64,000 nt of DNA from an uncultured Prevotella sp. (GTDB lineage Bacteria; Bacteroidota; Bacteroidia; Bacteroidales; Bacteroidaceae), in contig OMXE01000001.1 in the NCBI GenBank assembly GCA_900314935.1, positions 1-64,000 on the forward strand, written 5' to 3'. The notes under the pieces were generated by a model. It saw nothing but the letters and a program-made list of their open reading frames with translations. It did not search any database and had not been told where the DNA came from. Position 1 is the stretch's first letter; each line of letters begins with the position of its first letter. The translations under genes were made by a program, and so were the position numbers. Below, piece by piece: positions 40,321 through 47,734 of this stretch.

Positions 40321-42585
40321 ATGAAAAGGATTCTGATAGCATTATCATTGATGATGGGTCATTCATCGTTTAGTAGCATGGTGGCGCAGACACCTGTCTA
40401 TCTCGATGAGACCAAGTCGGTAGAACAGCGCATCGAGGATGCGTTAAGTAGAATGACGCTCGACGAGAAGATTGCCGTGATTCATGCGCAGTCGAAATTC
40501 TCCAGTCCCGGTGTGAAACGTCTGGGCTTCCCCGACCTCTGGACCGACGACGGTCCTCATGGCGTTCGTCCTGATGTGCTGTGGGACGAGTGGGTGCAGG
40601 CCGGTCAGACCAACGACTCCTGTGTGGCCTTCCCCGCGCTTACCTGTCTGGCAGCCACCTGGAATCCCGATATGGCCAGTATCTATGGCATCTCGTTGGG
40701 AGAAGAGGCGTTATATAGGAAGAAGAACGTGATTCTTGGTCCTGGCGTGAACATCAATCGCACTCCCTTTGGCGGACGGAACTTCGAGTATATGGGCGAG
40801 GATCCTTATCTGGCCTCCCAGATGGTAGTACCCTATGTACGCGGTCTTCAGTCGTTAGGTGTTGCTTCCTGCGTGAAGCACTACGCATTGAACAACGACG
40901 AGGAGTACCGTCATCAAGTGAATGTGATTGTTTCCGACCGTGCCCTGCATGAGATCTACCTGCCGGCCTTCAAGGCGGCTGTGCAGCAGGGTGGCGCATG
41001 GGCTATCATGGGTGCCTATAACCTCTATAATAACCAGCATAACTGTCACAACGAGATCCTGCTCAACAAGATCCTGAAGCAGGATTGGGGTTTTGACGGG
41101 GTTGTCATCTCCGACTGGGGTGGCTGTCATGATACGGATGAGGCGGTTAAGAACGGACTCGATCTTGAGTTCGGTACCTGGACCGACGGTCTGACGATGG
41201 GTGCTACCAATGCCTACGATAACTATTATCTGGCTGATGCCTACAAGAAACTCATCAAAGAGGGTAAGTACACCACCAAGGAACTCGATGAGAAGGTACG
41301 CCGTGTATTGCGCCTGTTCTTCCGTACCACCATGCAGCGCAACAAGCCCTTTGGTTTCCTCTGCAGCGAGAGTCATTATGATGCTGCCCTGAAGATTGCC
41401 CAAGAAGGTATTGTACTGCTGAAGAATGAGAAGATGAAAGGCGAGAATGCCCCATTATTGCCCATAAACCCTAGTAAGCCTACTCGTATTCTGGTAGTTG
41501 GTGAGAATGCCATCAAGATGATGACGGTGGGTGGCGGCTCCTCCTCGCTGAAGGTACAGCACGAGATTTTGCCATTGGATGGCATTGTCTCTAAACTGTC
41601 AACTGTCAACTATCAACTATCAATTGATTACGCCCGCGGCTATATCGGTGACACGATTCAGAGTTTCGATGGTGTTACCGTAGGTCGTTCGCTTTACGAG
41701 ACACGCTCTGCGGCAGAACTGAAGACGGAGGCTCTTGAAAAAGCCAAGCAGGCAGATGTGGTGATCTTCATCGGCGGTTTGAACAAGAGTAACTATCAGG
41801 ATAGCGAAGGGCACGACCGTAACCAGTACGAGTTGCCATACGGTCAGAACGAGCTCATCGAGGCACTTGTAGCCGTAAACCCACGTCTTGTCTATGTGAA
41901 CATCAGTGGTAATGCCGTGGCCATGCCGTGGATCAATAAGGTGCCTGCCGTTGTTCAAGGTTGGTTCTTAGGTTCCGAGGCAGGTAATGCCATCGCCTCT
42001 GTCCTCTTCGGTGAAGCGAATCCTTCGGGTAAGCTGCCCTTCACCTGGTATGCAAACCTGAATCAATGCGGAGCCCATGCCACAGGTAGTTATCCAGGTA
42101 CGTGGCGCGACGGTCATCAGATTATCGACGAGGAATACAAGGAGGATATCTTCGTAGGTTATCGCTGGACTGACAAGCAGAAGGAAAAACCGCTGTTTGC
42201 TTTCGGTCACGGACTCAGCTACACTACCTTTGAAATCGGGAAGGCTTTGGCTGACAAGAAGACGATGACTGCTGATGAGAAGATATCGTTCACCGTAAAG
42301 GTAAAGAACACAGGCAGCAGGGCAGGTGCTGAGGTGGTGCAGCTCTATATCAACGATGTAAAGTCGTCACTGCCCCGTCCTGTCAAAGAGCTCAAGACGT
42401 TCCAGAAGGTCTATCTGCAGCCAGGCGAGAGCAAGGATGTAACCCTGACCATTGATAAGTCAGCCCTGAGCTTCTACGATGACAGAGTAGGCGAGTGGGT
42501 GGCTGAGCCAGGTGAGTTCAAAGCCTTGATCGGTAATGCATCAGATCATATCTCCACAAGCGTGAGCTTCAAACTCGCAAACTAA
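40321..42585 (+). CDS. GH3 beta-glucosidase of the PUL
   Basis: 754 residues, signal peptide ending MVAQ (~23), probably periplasmic. GH3 domain with GRNFEYMGEDPYLAS, CVKHYALNNDE and the nucleophile Asp265 in VVISDWGG; second domain and a C-terminal FnIII-like domain with FGHGLSYTTF. It turns imported beta-gluco-oligosaccharides into glucose. Residues ~425-435 (LSTVNYQLSID) are encoded by an AACTGTC/ATCAACT microrepeat that also occurs in an intergenic region (47714). Last enzyme of the PUL operon. Confidence 0.92.
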   Translation: MKRILIALSLMMGHSSFSSMVAQTPVYLDETKSVEQRIEDALSRMTLDEKIAVIHAQSKFSSPGVKRLGFPDLWTDDGPHGVRPDVLWDEWVQAGQTNDSCVAFPALTCLAATWNPDMASIYGISLGEEALYRKKNVILGPGVNINRTPFGGRNFEYMGEDPYLASQMVVPYVRGLQSLGVASCVKHYALNNDEEYRHQVNVIVSDRALHEIYLPAFKAAVQQGGAWAIMGAYNLYNNQHNCHNEILLNKILKQDWGFDGVVISDWGGCHDTDEAVKNGLDLEFGTWTDGLTMGATNAYDNYYLADAYKKLIKEGKYTTKELDEKVRRVLRLFFRTTMQRNKPFGFLCSESHYDAALKIAQEGIVLLKNEKMKGENAPLLPINPSKPTRILVVGENAIKMMTVGGGSSSLKVQHEILPLDGIVSKLSTVNYQLSIDYARGYIGDTIQSFDGVTVGRSLYETRSAAELKTEALEKAKQADVVIFIGGLNKSNYQDSEGHDRNQYELPYGQNELIEALVAVNPRLVYVNISGNAVAMPWINKVPAVVQGWFLGSEAGNAIASVLFGEANPSGKLPFTWYANLNQCGAHATGSYPGTWRDGHQIIDEEYKEDIFVGYRWTDKQKEKPLFAFGHGLSYTTFEIGKALADKKTMTADEKISFTVKVKNTGSRAGAEVVQLYINDVKSSLPRPVKELKTFQKVYLQPGESKDVTLTIDKSALSFYDDRVGEWVAEPGEFKALIGNASDHISTSVSFKLAN
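41594..41627 (+). repeat. AACTGTC microrepeat inside the GH3 gene
   Basis: A run of 7-base AACTGTC/AACTATC words. Its first 19 bases are identical to 47714-47732, which lies in the gap before the DUF4129 gene. This suggests an intergenic-type repeat captured in frame. Confidence 0.7.
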
Positions 42586-42618
42586 GGAAAGTCATCCTAT
42601 AGTTCAAAATGCTTTCTA

Positions 42619-42676
42619 ACTTTCTTGCACAAACTATTACCACCGACCTGCGCGGCAACAGTTTGTGCAAGAAAGT
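42619..42676. repeat. Perfect 17-bp inverted repeat with 24-base spacer
   Basis: ACTTTCTTGCACAAACT (42619-42635) is the exact complement of AGTTTGTGCAAGAAAGT (42660-42676). No T-run follows, so a simple terminator is unlikely. The right arm is the first unit of the next array, so the left arm is the same unit inverted. Confidence 0.9.
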
Positions 42677-42720
42677 AGCATAGTTTGTGCCCTAAAGTGC
42701 CATAGTTTTTCATTTTTTCT
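42660..42720. repeat. 22-bp-period array with AGCAT/GCCAT linkers
   Basis: Units AGTTTGTGCAAGAAAGT (42660), AGTTTGTGCCCTAAAGT (42682) and AGTTTTTCATTTTTTCT (42704), separated by AGCAT and GCCAT. Exact 17+5 spacing. Confidence 0.85.
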
Positions 42721-42792
42721 CCTACAATTTACTCAAAGGTACACAAAAAATCGCGGAAATCCTTATAAATAAAGGGAAAGCTATCAGTTTTA

Positions 42793-42853
42793 ACGTACAC
42801 GCAACATACACAAACATACACTATAGCCCCACCAACATACACGCAACATACAC
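42793..42853 (+). repeat. Left arm of a 61-bp inverted repeat
   Basis: Matches the reverse complement of 43050-43110 at 59 of 61 positions. It is built from AACATACAC words around a CTATAGCCCCACC core. Confidence 0.92.
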
Positions 42854-42876
42854 GCGAGGTTCACAAACGAATTATT

Positions 42877-42937
42877 GTTCCCAACGCGGGAATAAAACGT
42901 TCCCAACGTGGGAATAAATTGTTCCCAACGTGGGAAT
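42877..42937. repeat. 22-bp-period array of the GTTCCCAACGTGGGAAT palindrome, three copies
   Basis: Copies at 42877 (with CGC centre), 42899 and 42921. Each 17-mer contains the palindrome TTCCCA-ACG-TGGGAA, with linkers AAAAC and AAATT. Lies inside the 61-bp inverted repeat. Confidence 0.9.
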
Positions 42938-42953
42938 ATCGAGTAAGAAGCCT

Positions 42954-43041
42954 AGTTGCTATGAGAAAATGGCCTAGCATGAGGTGGTAATCAGCCTAGT
43001 TTCTATGAGAAAGTAGCCTAGTTTCTATGCGCAAGTGGCCT
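42954..43041. repeat. 22-bp-period array with GGCCT/AGCCT linkers, four units
   Basis: Units at 42954, 42976 (diverged), 42998 (AGTTTCTATGAGAAAGT) and 43020 (AGTTTCTATGCGCAAGT), with linkers GGCCT, AGCCT, AGCCT and GGCCT. Lies inside the 61-bp inverted repeat. Confidence 0.9.
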
Positions 43042-43049
43042 ACTTCGCA

Positions 43050-43110
43050 GTGTATGTTGCGTGTATGTTGGTGGGGCTATAGTGTATGTTGGTGTATGTT
43101 GCGTGTATGT
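43050..43110 (-). repeat. Right arm of the 61-bp inverted repeat
   Basis: Reverse complement of 42793-42853 with two mismatches. The two arms enclose 196 bases. An extra GTGTATGTTGCG copy lies further right, near 43160. Confidence 0.92.
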
Positions 43111-43204
43111 TGAAAACAACCATTTTCCTCGTATATAAAGGCGTTTCCTGCGAAATCCGTGTATGTTGCGCCGGTATTGTGAATTCAAATTTTAGGATTG
43201 TTAG

Positions 43205-43287
43205 GTTTTGCATCGCAATACCTATGTTTTCAGACTCCAATACCTATGCTTTCAGGCCCCAATACCTATGATATTGCACCTCGAAAC
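43205..43287. repeat. 22-bp-period array with CTATG linkers, about four units
   Basis: CTATG linkers at 43222, 43244 and 43266 separate 17-base units. The first unit (GTTTTGCATCGCAATAC) is a near palindrome; the middle two are very similar to each other (TTCAG...CCAATAC). Lies outside the 61-bp inverted repeat. Confidence 0.85.
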
Positions 43288-43343
43288 CATTGACAAGAAC
43301 AACATTTTTGTCTAAAAAGCGAAAAACTATTAAAAATGTTTTG

Positions 43344-43351
43344 TATCTTTG
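43344..43351 (+). promoter_or_regulatory. -7 promoter element TATCTTTG for the PUL regulator
   Basis: Perfect TAnnTTTG, 22 bases before the ATG at 43374. No clear -33 TTTG at normal spacing. The repeat arrays end about 56 bases upstream. Confidence 0.7.
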
Positions 43352-43373
43352 CAAAGGAATCAACAATATAATC

Positions 43374-44948
43374 ATGAATATAAGCTATTTACGAATCATC
43401 TGTTTGTGCTGGCTGTTGTGCCGATGCATGATACTGCCCGCCCAGAACCTCGATTCGCTGTACCGCTGTCTTGACAGGGAGATTGTGAAGTTCCCGCAGT
43501 ATGTGGCGCAGCACGACCAGGAAGTGGCCGACCTGCAGGCGCGGTTGAATATGGCAGCGGATGATGGTAGCAGGTACGACCTGAACTTCCAGCTATACGA
43601 GAAATACTACCCCTTCAAGAACGACTCCGCAGTGTTTTACCTGCGCGAATGCATCACATTGGCCAAACGCATGAACCAACCGGAGAAGGTGGATCTGTGC
43701 TCATCGCTGATGGCGCTGCGGTGCTCGAATACGGGTATGTATGATGAGGCCTTGAACATCCTGTCGGAGGTGAAGGACCATTCGGGAACGTATTACAGGG
43801 CATGTGCGCATGTGTATAACGAGCTGGCTTATTATACCCACATGGAAGACCTGCAGGAGAAATACCGTGAGCAGGCGAGGTATTACGAGGACTTGATGCT
43901 GAAGGCACTTCCTCCTACGGATGATGCCGTGATGCTGGCGCGCGAGATGCGGTTGCTGAACAGTAATCAGTTGGAGGAGTCGATGAAGGTGAATGATGAG
44001 TGGCTGGCCATGACTGAACGCGGCTCGCACCGCTATGCCCTGGTGGCTCTCTACCGCTATCTGGAGTATAAGGCGAAAGAGGATTCAGTGCAGATGATGT
44101 ACTGGCTGTCGGAATCGGCTTTGTCGGATGTGCGCAATGGGGTGATGGATCAGGGCTCGCTGTGGGAGATGGCCAACCAGCTGATGCTGCAGGGCGATCT
44201 CGACCGTTCGTACCGCTATATCAACTTCACCAGTAAGTGCGCCAATACCTATGGCTCACGACAGCGTAGCTGGCAGATTGCCCCCTTGTTGTCGAGCATC
44301 GCCAGCGATTACAAGACCGCTAAGGAGCAGGCGATGAGTAAGCTCCGTCAGATGCTGTTCATTATCAGCATACTCGCCCTGAGTCTGGTGGCCTCGGTGT
44401 TCTATGTGAACCGTCAGCGCAAACGTCTTACTGCAGCCAACCGTCAGCTGTCGATGCTCAACGCCCAGCTGTATGAATCGAACAAGGTAAAGGAGGAATA
44501 TGTGGGACGATTCCTGCGACTGTGTTCTCTATACATCGATAAAATGGACAATTTCCGCAAGCGCATCAACAAGATGGTCAAGAACAGAGCCTACGAGGAT
44601 CTGTACCAGGCAACACGCGGTCAGGAGTTCAAAGACAAGGAACTGGAGGAGCTCTACGAGAGCTTTGATGCGGCCTTCCTGCATCTTTTCCCCACCTTCG
44701 TGGAGCAGTTCAATGCCCTGCTGGTGCCTGAGGAACGTGTCACCTTACAGAAGAACGAGCGGATGAATACCATCTTGCGTATATTCGCCTTGATTCGTTT
44801 AGGGGTGGAGGACAGCGGGAAGATTGCGGAGTTCCTGCATTATTCGGTGAACACCATCTATAACTACCGGGCAAGGGTGAAGAACGCTGCCTTGGGTAAC
44901 CGCGATGATTTCGAACGACAAGTGCGGGAAATCGGTATTAAGCGGTGA
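43374..44948 (+). CDS. Membrane-anchored TPR/HTH regulator of the PUL (DUF6377-like, SusR-like)
   Basis: 524 residues from the ATG at 43374, just after the -7 box (a longer frame from 43290 would include the promoter). Signal or anchor segment at 1-~22. The periplasmic TPR-like sensor starts NLDSLYRCLDREIV (a hallmark of this family) and runs to ~320, then one membrane segment (~326-346) and a coiled linker. The cytoplasmic C-terminus ends in a LuxR-like helix-turn-helix (DSGKIAEFLHYSVNTIYNYRARVK). This fits one-component regulators that sense glycan fragments in the periplasm and control the adjacent PUL. Family name by resemblance; its control of this PUL is inferred from position. Confidence 0.82.
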   Translation: MNISYLRIICLCWLLCRCMILPAQNLDSLYRCLDREIVKFPQYVAQHDQEVADLQARLNMAADDGSRYDLNFQLYEKYYPFKNDSAVFYLRECITLAKRMNQPEKVDLCSSLMALRCSNTGMYDEALNILSEVKDHSGTYYRACAHVYNELAYYTHMEDLQEKYREQARYYEDLMLKALPPTDDAVMLAREMRLLNSNQLEESMKVNDEWLAMTERGSHRYALVALYRYLEYKAKEDSVQMMYWLSESALSDVRNGVMDQGSLWEMANQLMLQGDLDRSYRYINFTSKCANTYGSRQRSWQIAPLLSSIASDYKTAKEQAMSKLRQMLFIISILALSLVASVFYVNRQRKRLTAANRQLSMLNAQLYESNKVKEEYVGRFLRLCSLYIDKMDNFRKRINKMVKNRAYEDLYQATRGQEFKDKELEELYESFDAAFLHLFPTFVEQFNALLVPEERVTLQKNERMNTILRIFALIRLGVEDSGKIAEFLHYSVNTIYNYRARVKNAALGNRDDFERQVREIGIKR

Positions 44949-44954
44949 GACGCT

Positions 44955-45677
44955 CTATATGACTTCCAACGCATAATACTGATAATCCTTCACGATGCGC
45001 CATAGGAAGGTGTCGTCGCTGCGTTCCAAAGGTGTACTGATGTGAAGTAACTGCTTCACCTTTTCTGCCAAGGCATGGATGCGCGGGTCATTGTCGGGCA
45101 GTTCCAATGTGCGGGTAATCAAGTCGATCTGCTCCAAGGAGAGATCGGTTACCTGCGGATAGACGGGTTGGTAGCTCCGACTGAACTGGTTGAACTCATC
45201 CAAACTCACCTGGATCTTATCGTAGCTGTTGAGCTTGATGACCATCGTTCCTGCGGCGATGTCGCCAATGCGTTGGTTATCCTGATTCAGCAGCATCACC
45301 AGCACACCCAGTCCGCTCATGGTAGGACCATCGACGATGAACAATAACCACCGCAGAACATAGGCACCTAAACTCGGCGTGGAACCGTCTTTTTTCACCA
45401 CACGCATCTTCAACAGATGCTTACCGATGGTCTGACCGTGGTTAAAGATCTCGCACAACGGACAGTAGATGACGATGAGCAGGGAAATGAGCCAGAAAGG
45501 GAAGGGAACACCCATTGAAAGAGCGTCGTCTAACTTGGTCATCAAGTAGAAGAACGTGAAGCCGACAGCGCCTTGGATGAGCCAGTCAATGACCTGTGCA
45601 CCAATGCGTTCGCCCACGCTGGCAGGCGTTTGCTGGATTTGCACGTATTGTCCTGTGATGATGTCCGATTGTGCCAT
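44955..45677 (-). CDS. RDD family integral membrane protein
   Basis: 240 residues. The RDD domain (residues ~15-145) has RIGAQVIDWLIQG (Arg-Asp pair in the first helix), three to four membrane segments and the NHGQTIGKHLLKMRVVKKDG segment typical of the family. A ~95-residue soluble C-terminus follows. Function of RDD proteins is mostly unknown; some are linked to ion transport. Convergent with the regulator (six bases apart) and divergent from the SpoIIM-family gene, as is common for this cluster in Bacteroidota. Confidence 0.87.
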   Translation of the reverse strand: MAQSDIITGQYVQIQQTPASVGERIGAQVIDWLIQGAVGFTFFYLMTKLDDALSMGVPFPFWLISLLIVIYCPLCEIFNHGQTIGKHLLKMRVVKKDGSTPSLGAYVLRWLLFIVDGPTMSGLGVLVMLLNQDNQRIGDIAAGTMVIKLNSYDKIQVSLDEFNQFSRSYQPVYPQVTDLSLEQIDLITRTLELPDNDPRIHALAEKVKQLLHISTPLERSDDTFLWRIVKDYQYYALEVI

Positions 45678-45702
45678 TTCTGAACAATTCTTTTGTATTT
45701 TG

Positions 45703-45733
45703 TTGCAAAAGTAAAAAAAAACTCCTATTTTTG
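45703..45733. promoter_or_regulatory. Overlapping divergent promoters of the RDD and SpoIIM-family genes
   Basis: Plus strand: TTG 45703-45705, 20-base spacer, TATTTTTG 45726-45733. Minus strand: TACTTTTG at 45706-45713 points to the RDD gene. The plus -33 element directly abuts the minus -7 element, so the two promoters compete for the same DNA. Confidence 0.65.
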
Positions 45734-45770
45734 CAAGCGAATTGGGATAATATTACCTTAATCGGTTCTC

Positions 45771-46721
45771 ATGAAAGAAGTATCGTTCATCAGACAGCAC
45801 ATTGACAAATGGCGTGAGATGGAGACGGTGGTGGAAAACGCTTCCGTTACATCACCTGACGTGCTGGCCGATGCCTATACCGATATCACCAGCGATCTGG
45901 CCTTCGCACAGACGCATTACCCCCAATCGCGCATTACTGTCTATCTGAACAACCTCGCCTCAGCGCTGCATAACGAGATCTACAGGAACAAACGCGAGAA
46001 ATGGTCGCGCTTGATTACCTACTGGACACGAGAGGTGCCGCAAACCATGTACGAAGCCCGTAAGGAGTTGCTCTATTCGTTCCTGATATTTGCGATGAGC
46101 GTGTTGATTGGCAGTGTGTCGCAATACCATGATGTGGATTTCTCGCGCCTGATCTTAGGGAACGAGTATGTGGATATGACCTTGCAAAACATTGAGAACG
46201 GAGAGCCGATGGCCGTGTATAACGGTGGTGATGAAACCTCTATGTTCCTGCATATTACGATCAACAACGTGTTTGTGTCGTTTGTCATCTTCGTCATGGG
46301 CGTACTTACCAGTGTCATGAGTGGTTACTACCTGTTCCAGAACGGGGTGATGTTAGGGGCGTTCCAGACCTTCTTCTTCCAGCAGGGATTGGGGTATGAG
46401 TCGATGCTGGCCATCTGGCTGCATGGTACCTTGGAGATCTCTGCCATCATCGTGGCTGGTGCAGCAGGTATCGCCATGGGAAATGGCTGGCTGTTCCCCG
46501 GAACCTATTCACGACTGGTGTCGTTCCGACGTGGGGCGAAGCGTGGACTGAAGATCATTATCGGTACCGTACCGATATTCATTATCGCCGGTTTCATCGA
46601 GGGTTTCTTCACACGACATACAGAATGGCCTGATGCCTTACGACTAACGGTTATCTTTGGTTCACTGGCATTTGTGCTGTTTTATTATCTTTGGTACCCG
46701 AGGAAATTGAATTCGAACTAA
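45771..46721 (+). CDS. SpoIIM-family (DUF95) integral membrane protein
   Basis: 316 residues. A ~95-residue cytoplasmic N-terminus (KEVSFIRQHIDKWREMETVVE) precedes about six membrane segments with the family region HGTLEISAIIVAGAAGIAMGNGWLFPG. Related to SpoIIM of the Bacillus engulfment machinery, but here part of the RDD/MoxR/DUF58 cluster of non-sporulating bacteria. Role unknown. First gene of the plus-strand run; the next gene starts 14 bases later. Confidence 0.88.
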   Translation: MKEVSFIRQHIDKWREMETVVENASVTSPDVLADAYTDITSDLAFAQTHYPQSRITVYLNNLASALHNEIYRNKREKWSRLITYWTREVPQTMYEARKELLYSFLIFAMSVLIGSVSQYHDVDFSRLILGNEYVDMTLQNIENGEPMAVYNGGDETSMFLHITINNVFVSFVIFVMGVLTSVMSGYYLFQNGVMLGAFQTFFFQQGLGYESMLAIWLHGTLEISAIIVAGAAGIAMGNGWLFPGTYSRLVSFRRGAKRGLKIIIGTVPIFIIAGFIEGFFTRHTEWPDALRLTVIFGSLAFVLFYYLWYPRKLNSN

Positions 46722-46735
46722 ATACTAACAATGAT

Positions 46736-47713
46736 ATGGAGATAACAGTAGATGCTGAAGGTCGTCAGCATATCCAACGACCCCTGATACCTTTGTACAA
46801 GGTACGTAGATTTGGAGAGAAGATCAGCGATACATTCGCATTCATAGGCGAGAACATCCGACCGCTGTTCAAGTACATTACCTATCTGTTGCTGCCCTTG
46901 TGCCTGTTCCAGGCTTTGGCATTCAACGGACTGATGTCGAATTATTTCTCAACGATAGGCAATATAGCAGGAGGGAAATTGGACAATGACAATATGTTCT
47001 TTTCCGATGGCATGCAAGGGATGTTAGGCAACTTTATCTTAACGATGCTGTTCTACACCGTTGGCTCCCTCATACTGGTTAGTCTTGTATATGCGCTGAT
47101 GTATCTTTACGAACACCGGGAAGGGCGCCTCAGTGATATCACCTTCAGTGAGATCCGCAGTCTGCTGACACGTAACATCAAACGTGGCGTCGTCCTGATT
47201 CTTGTGGGCTTTGTTATCGTTCTGCTTTTCTTCGCGTGGGTATTCTTAATGGCCACGGCCTCTCCCTATTTGTTTGTCGTGGCTTACATTGTAGGATTGG
47301 TCCTTATCATTCCAATGTCTCTGGCAGCACCCATCTATCTTTTTGAACACGTGAACGTGCTGGAAGCTTACTTAAAGGCGATCCGCTTGGGCTTCAAGAC
47401 CTTCGGCGGTGTGCTGGCCGTAGTCATCGTACTGAGTCTGATTGTGGGTATCCTGCAGATGATTACCACTTTGCCGTGGGAAATCGCCATGATCTTCAAG
47501 ACCGGTCTGGGCTTGGATTCGGCCGATAATGCCTTCACCTCTTCGGTGGGTTACAGCTTCATGACCTACATCCTTGGTGTGATCCAGTGCTATGGAGCGT
47601 ATCTGGTATATGCCATTCTCTTTGTCGGTATTGCCTATCAATACGGTCATGCAAGTGAGAAAATCGACCGTTTCACCGTAGAAAACGACATCGAGCACTT
47701 CGAAACACTTTAG
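46736..47713 (+). CDS. Polytopic membrane protein of the MoxR cluster
   Basis: 325 residues from the ATG at 46736 (an in-frame TTG at 46691 lies inside the previous gene and is rejected). Five or six membrane segments (~55-75, 95-120, 150-205, 225-250, 275-300) with a short charged N-terminus. No catalytic motif seen. Its place between the SpoIIM-family and DUF4129 genes is the conserved position for this protein in Bacteroidota. Function unknown. Confidence 0.75.
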   Translation: MEITVDAEGRQHIQRPLIPLYKVRRFGEKISDTFAFIGENIRPLFKYITYLLLPLCLFQALAFNGLMSNYFSTIGNIAGGKLDNDNMFFSDGMQGMLGNFILTMLFYTVGSLILVSLVYALMYLYEHREGRLSDITFSEIRSLLTRNIKRGVVLILVGFVIVLLFFAWVFLMATASPYLFVVAYIVGLVLIIPMSLAAPIYLFEHVNVLEAYLKAIRLGFKTFGGVLAVVIVLSLIVGILQMITTLPWEIAMIFKTGLGLDSADNAFTSSVGYSFMTYILGVIQCYGAYLVYAILFVGIAYQYGHASEKIDRFTVENDIEHFETL

Positions 47714-47734
47714 AACTGTCAACTGTCAACTAAC

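Larger units (their letters stand above)
42586..43343. other. Repeat-rich non-coding region between the PUL and its regulator
   Basis: About 790 bases without a gene lie between the GH3 stop and the regulator start. They hold a 17-bp-stem hairpin (42619-42676), four 22-bp-period arrays (42660, 42877, 42954, 43205) and a 61-bp inverted repeat (42793-42853 with 43050-43110). No TAnnTTTG box was found inside the inverted repeat on either strand. The regulator's -7 box lies just beyond, at 43344. Confidence 0.85.

Noticed and set aside
42877..43041. CRISPR array between the PUL and its regulator
   Set aside because: The period is 22 bp with a 5-bp linker. CRISPR repeats and spacers are each about 23-40 bp, spacers are unique, and no cas genes are present.
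42793..43110. Invertible promoter (phase-variation switch)
   Set aside because: No TAnnTTTG box was found between the arms on either strand and no recombinase gene lies nearby, so a promoter switch is not supported. The inverted repeat itself is kept as a finding.
43086..43271. A 61-codon open frame before the PUL regulator
   Set aside because: Made of the right arm of the inverted repeat and the CTATG array. No start signals or domain.
43290..43373. 28-codon N-terminal extension of the PUL regulator
   Set aside because: It would include the -7 promoter box at 43344-43351 and places a charged stretch before the signal segment.
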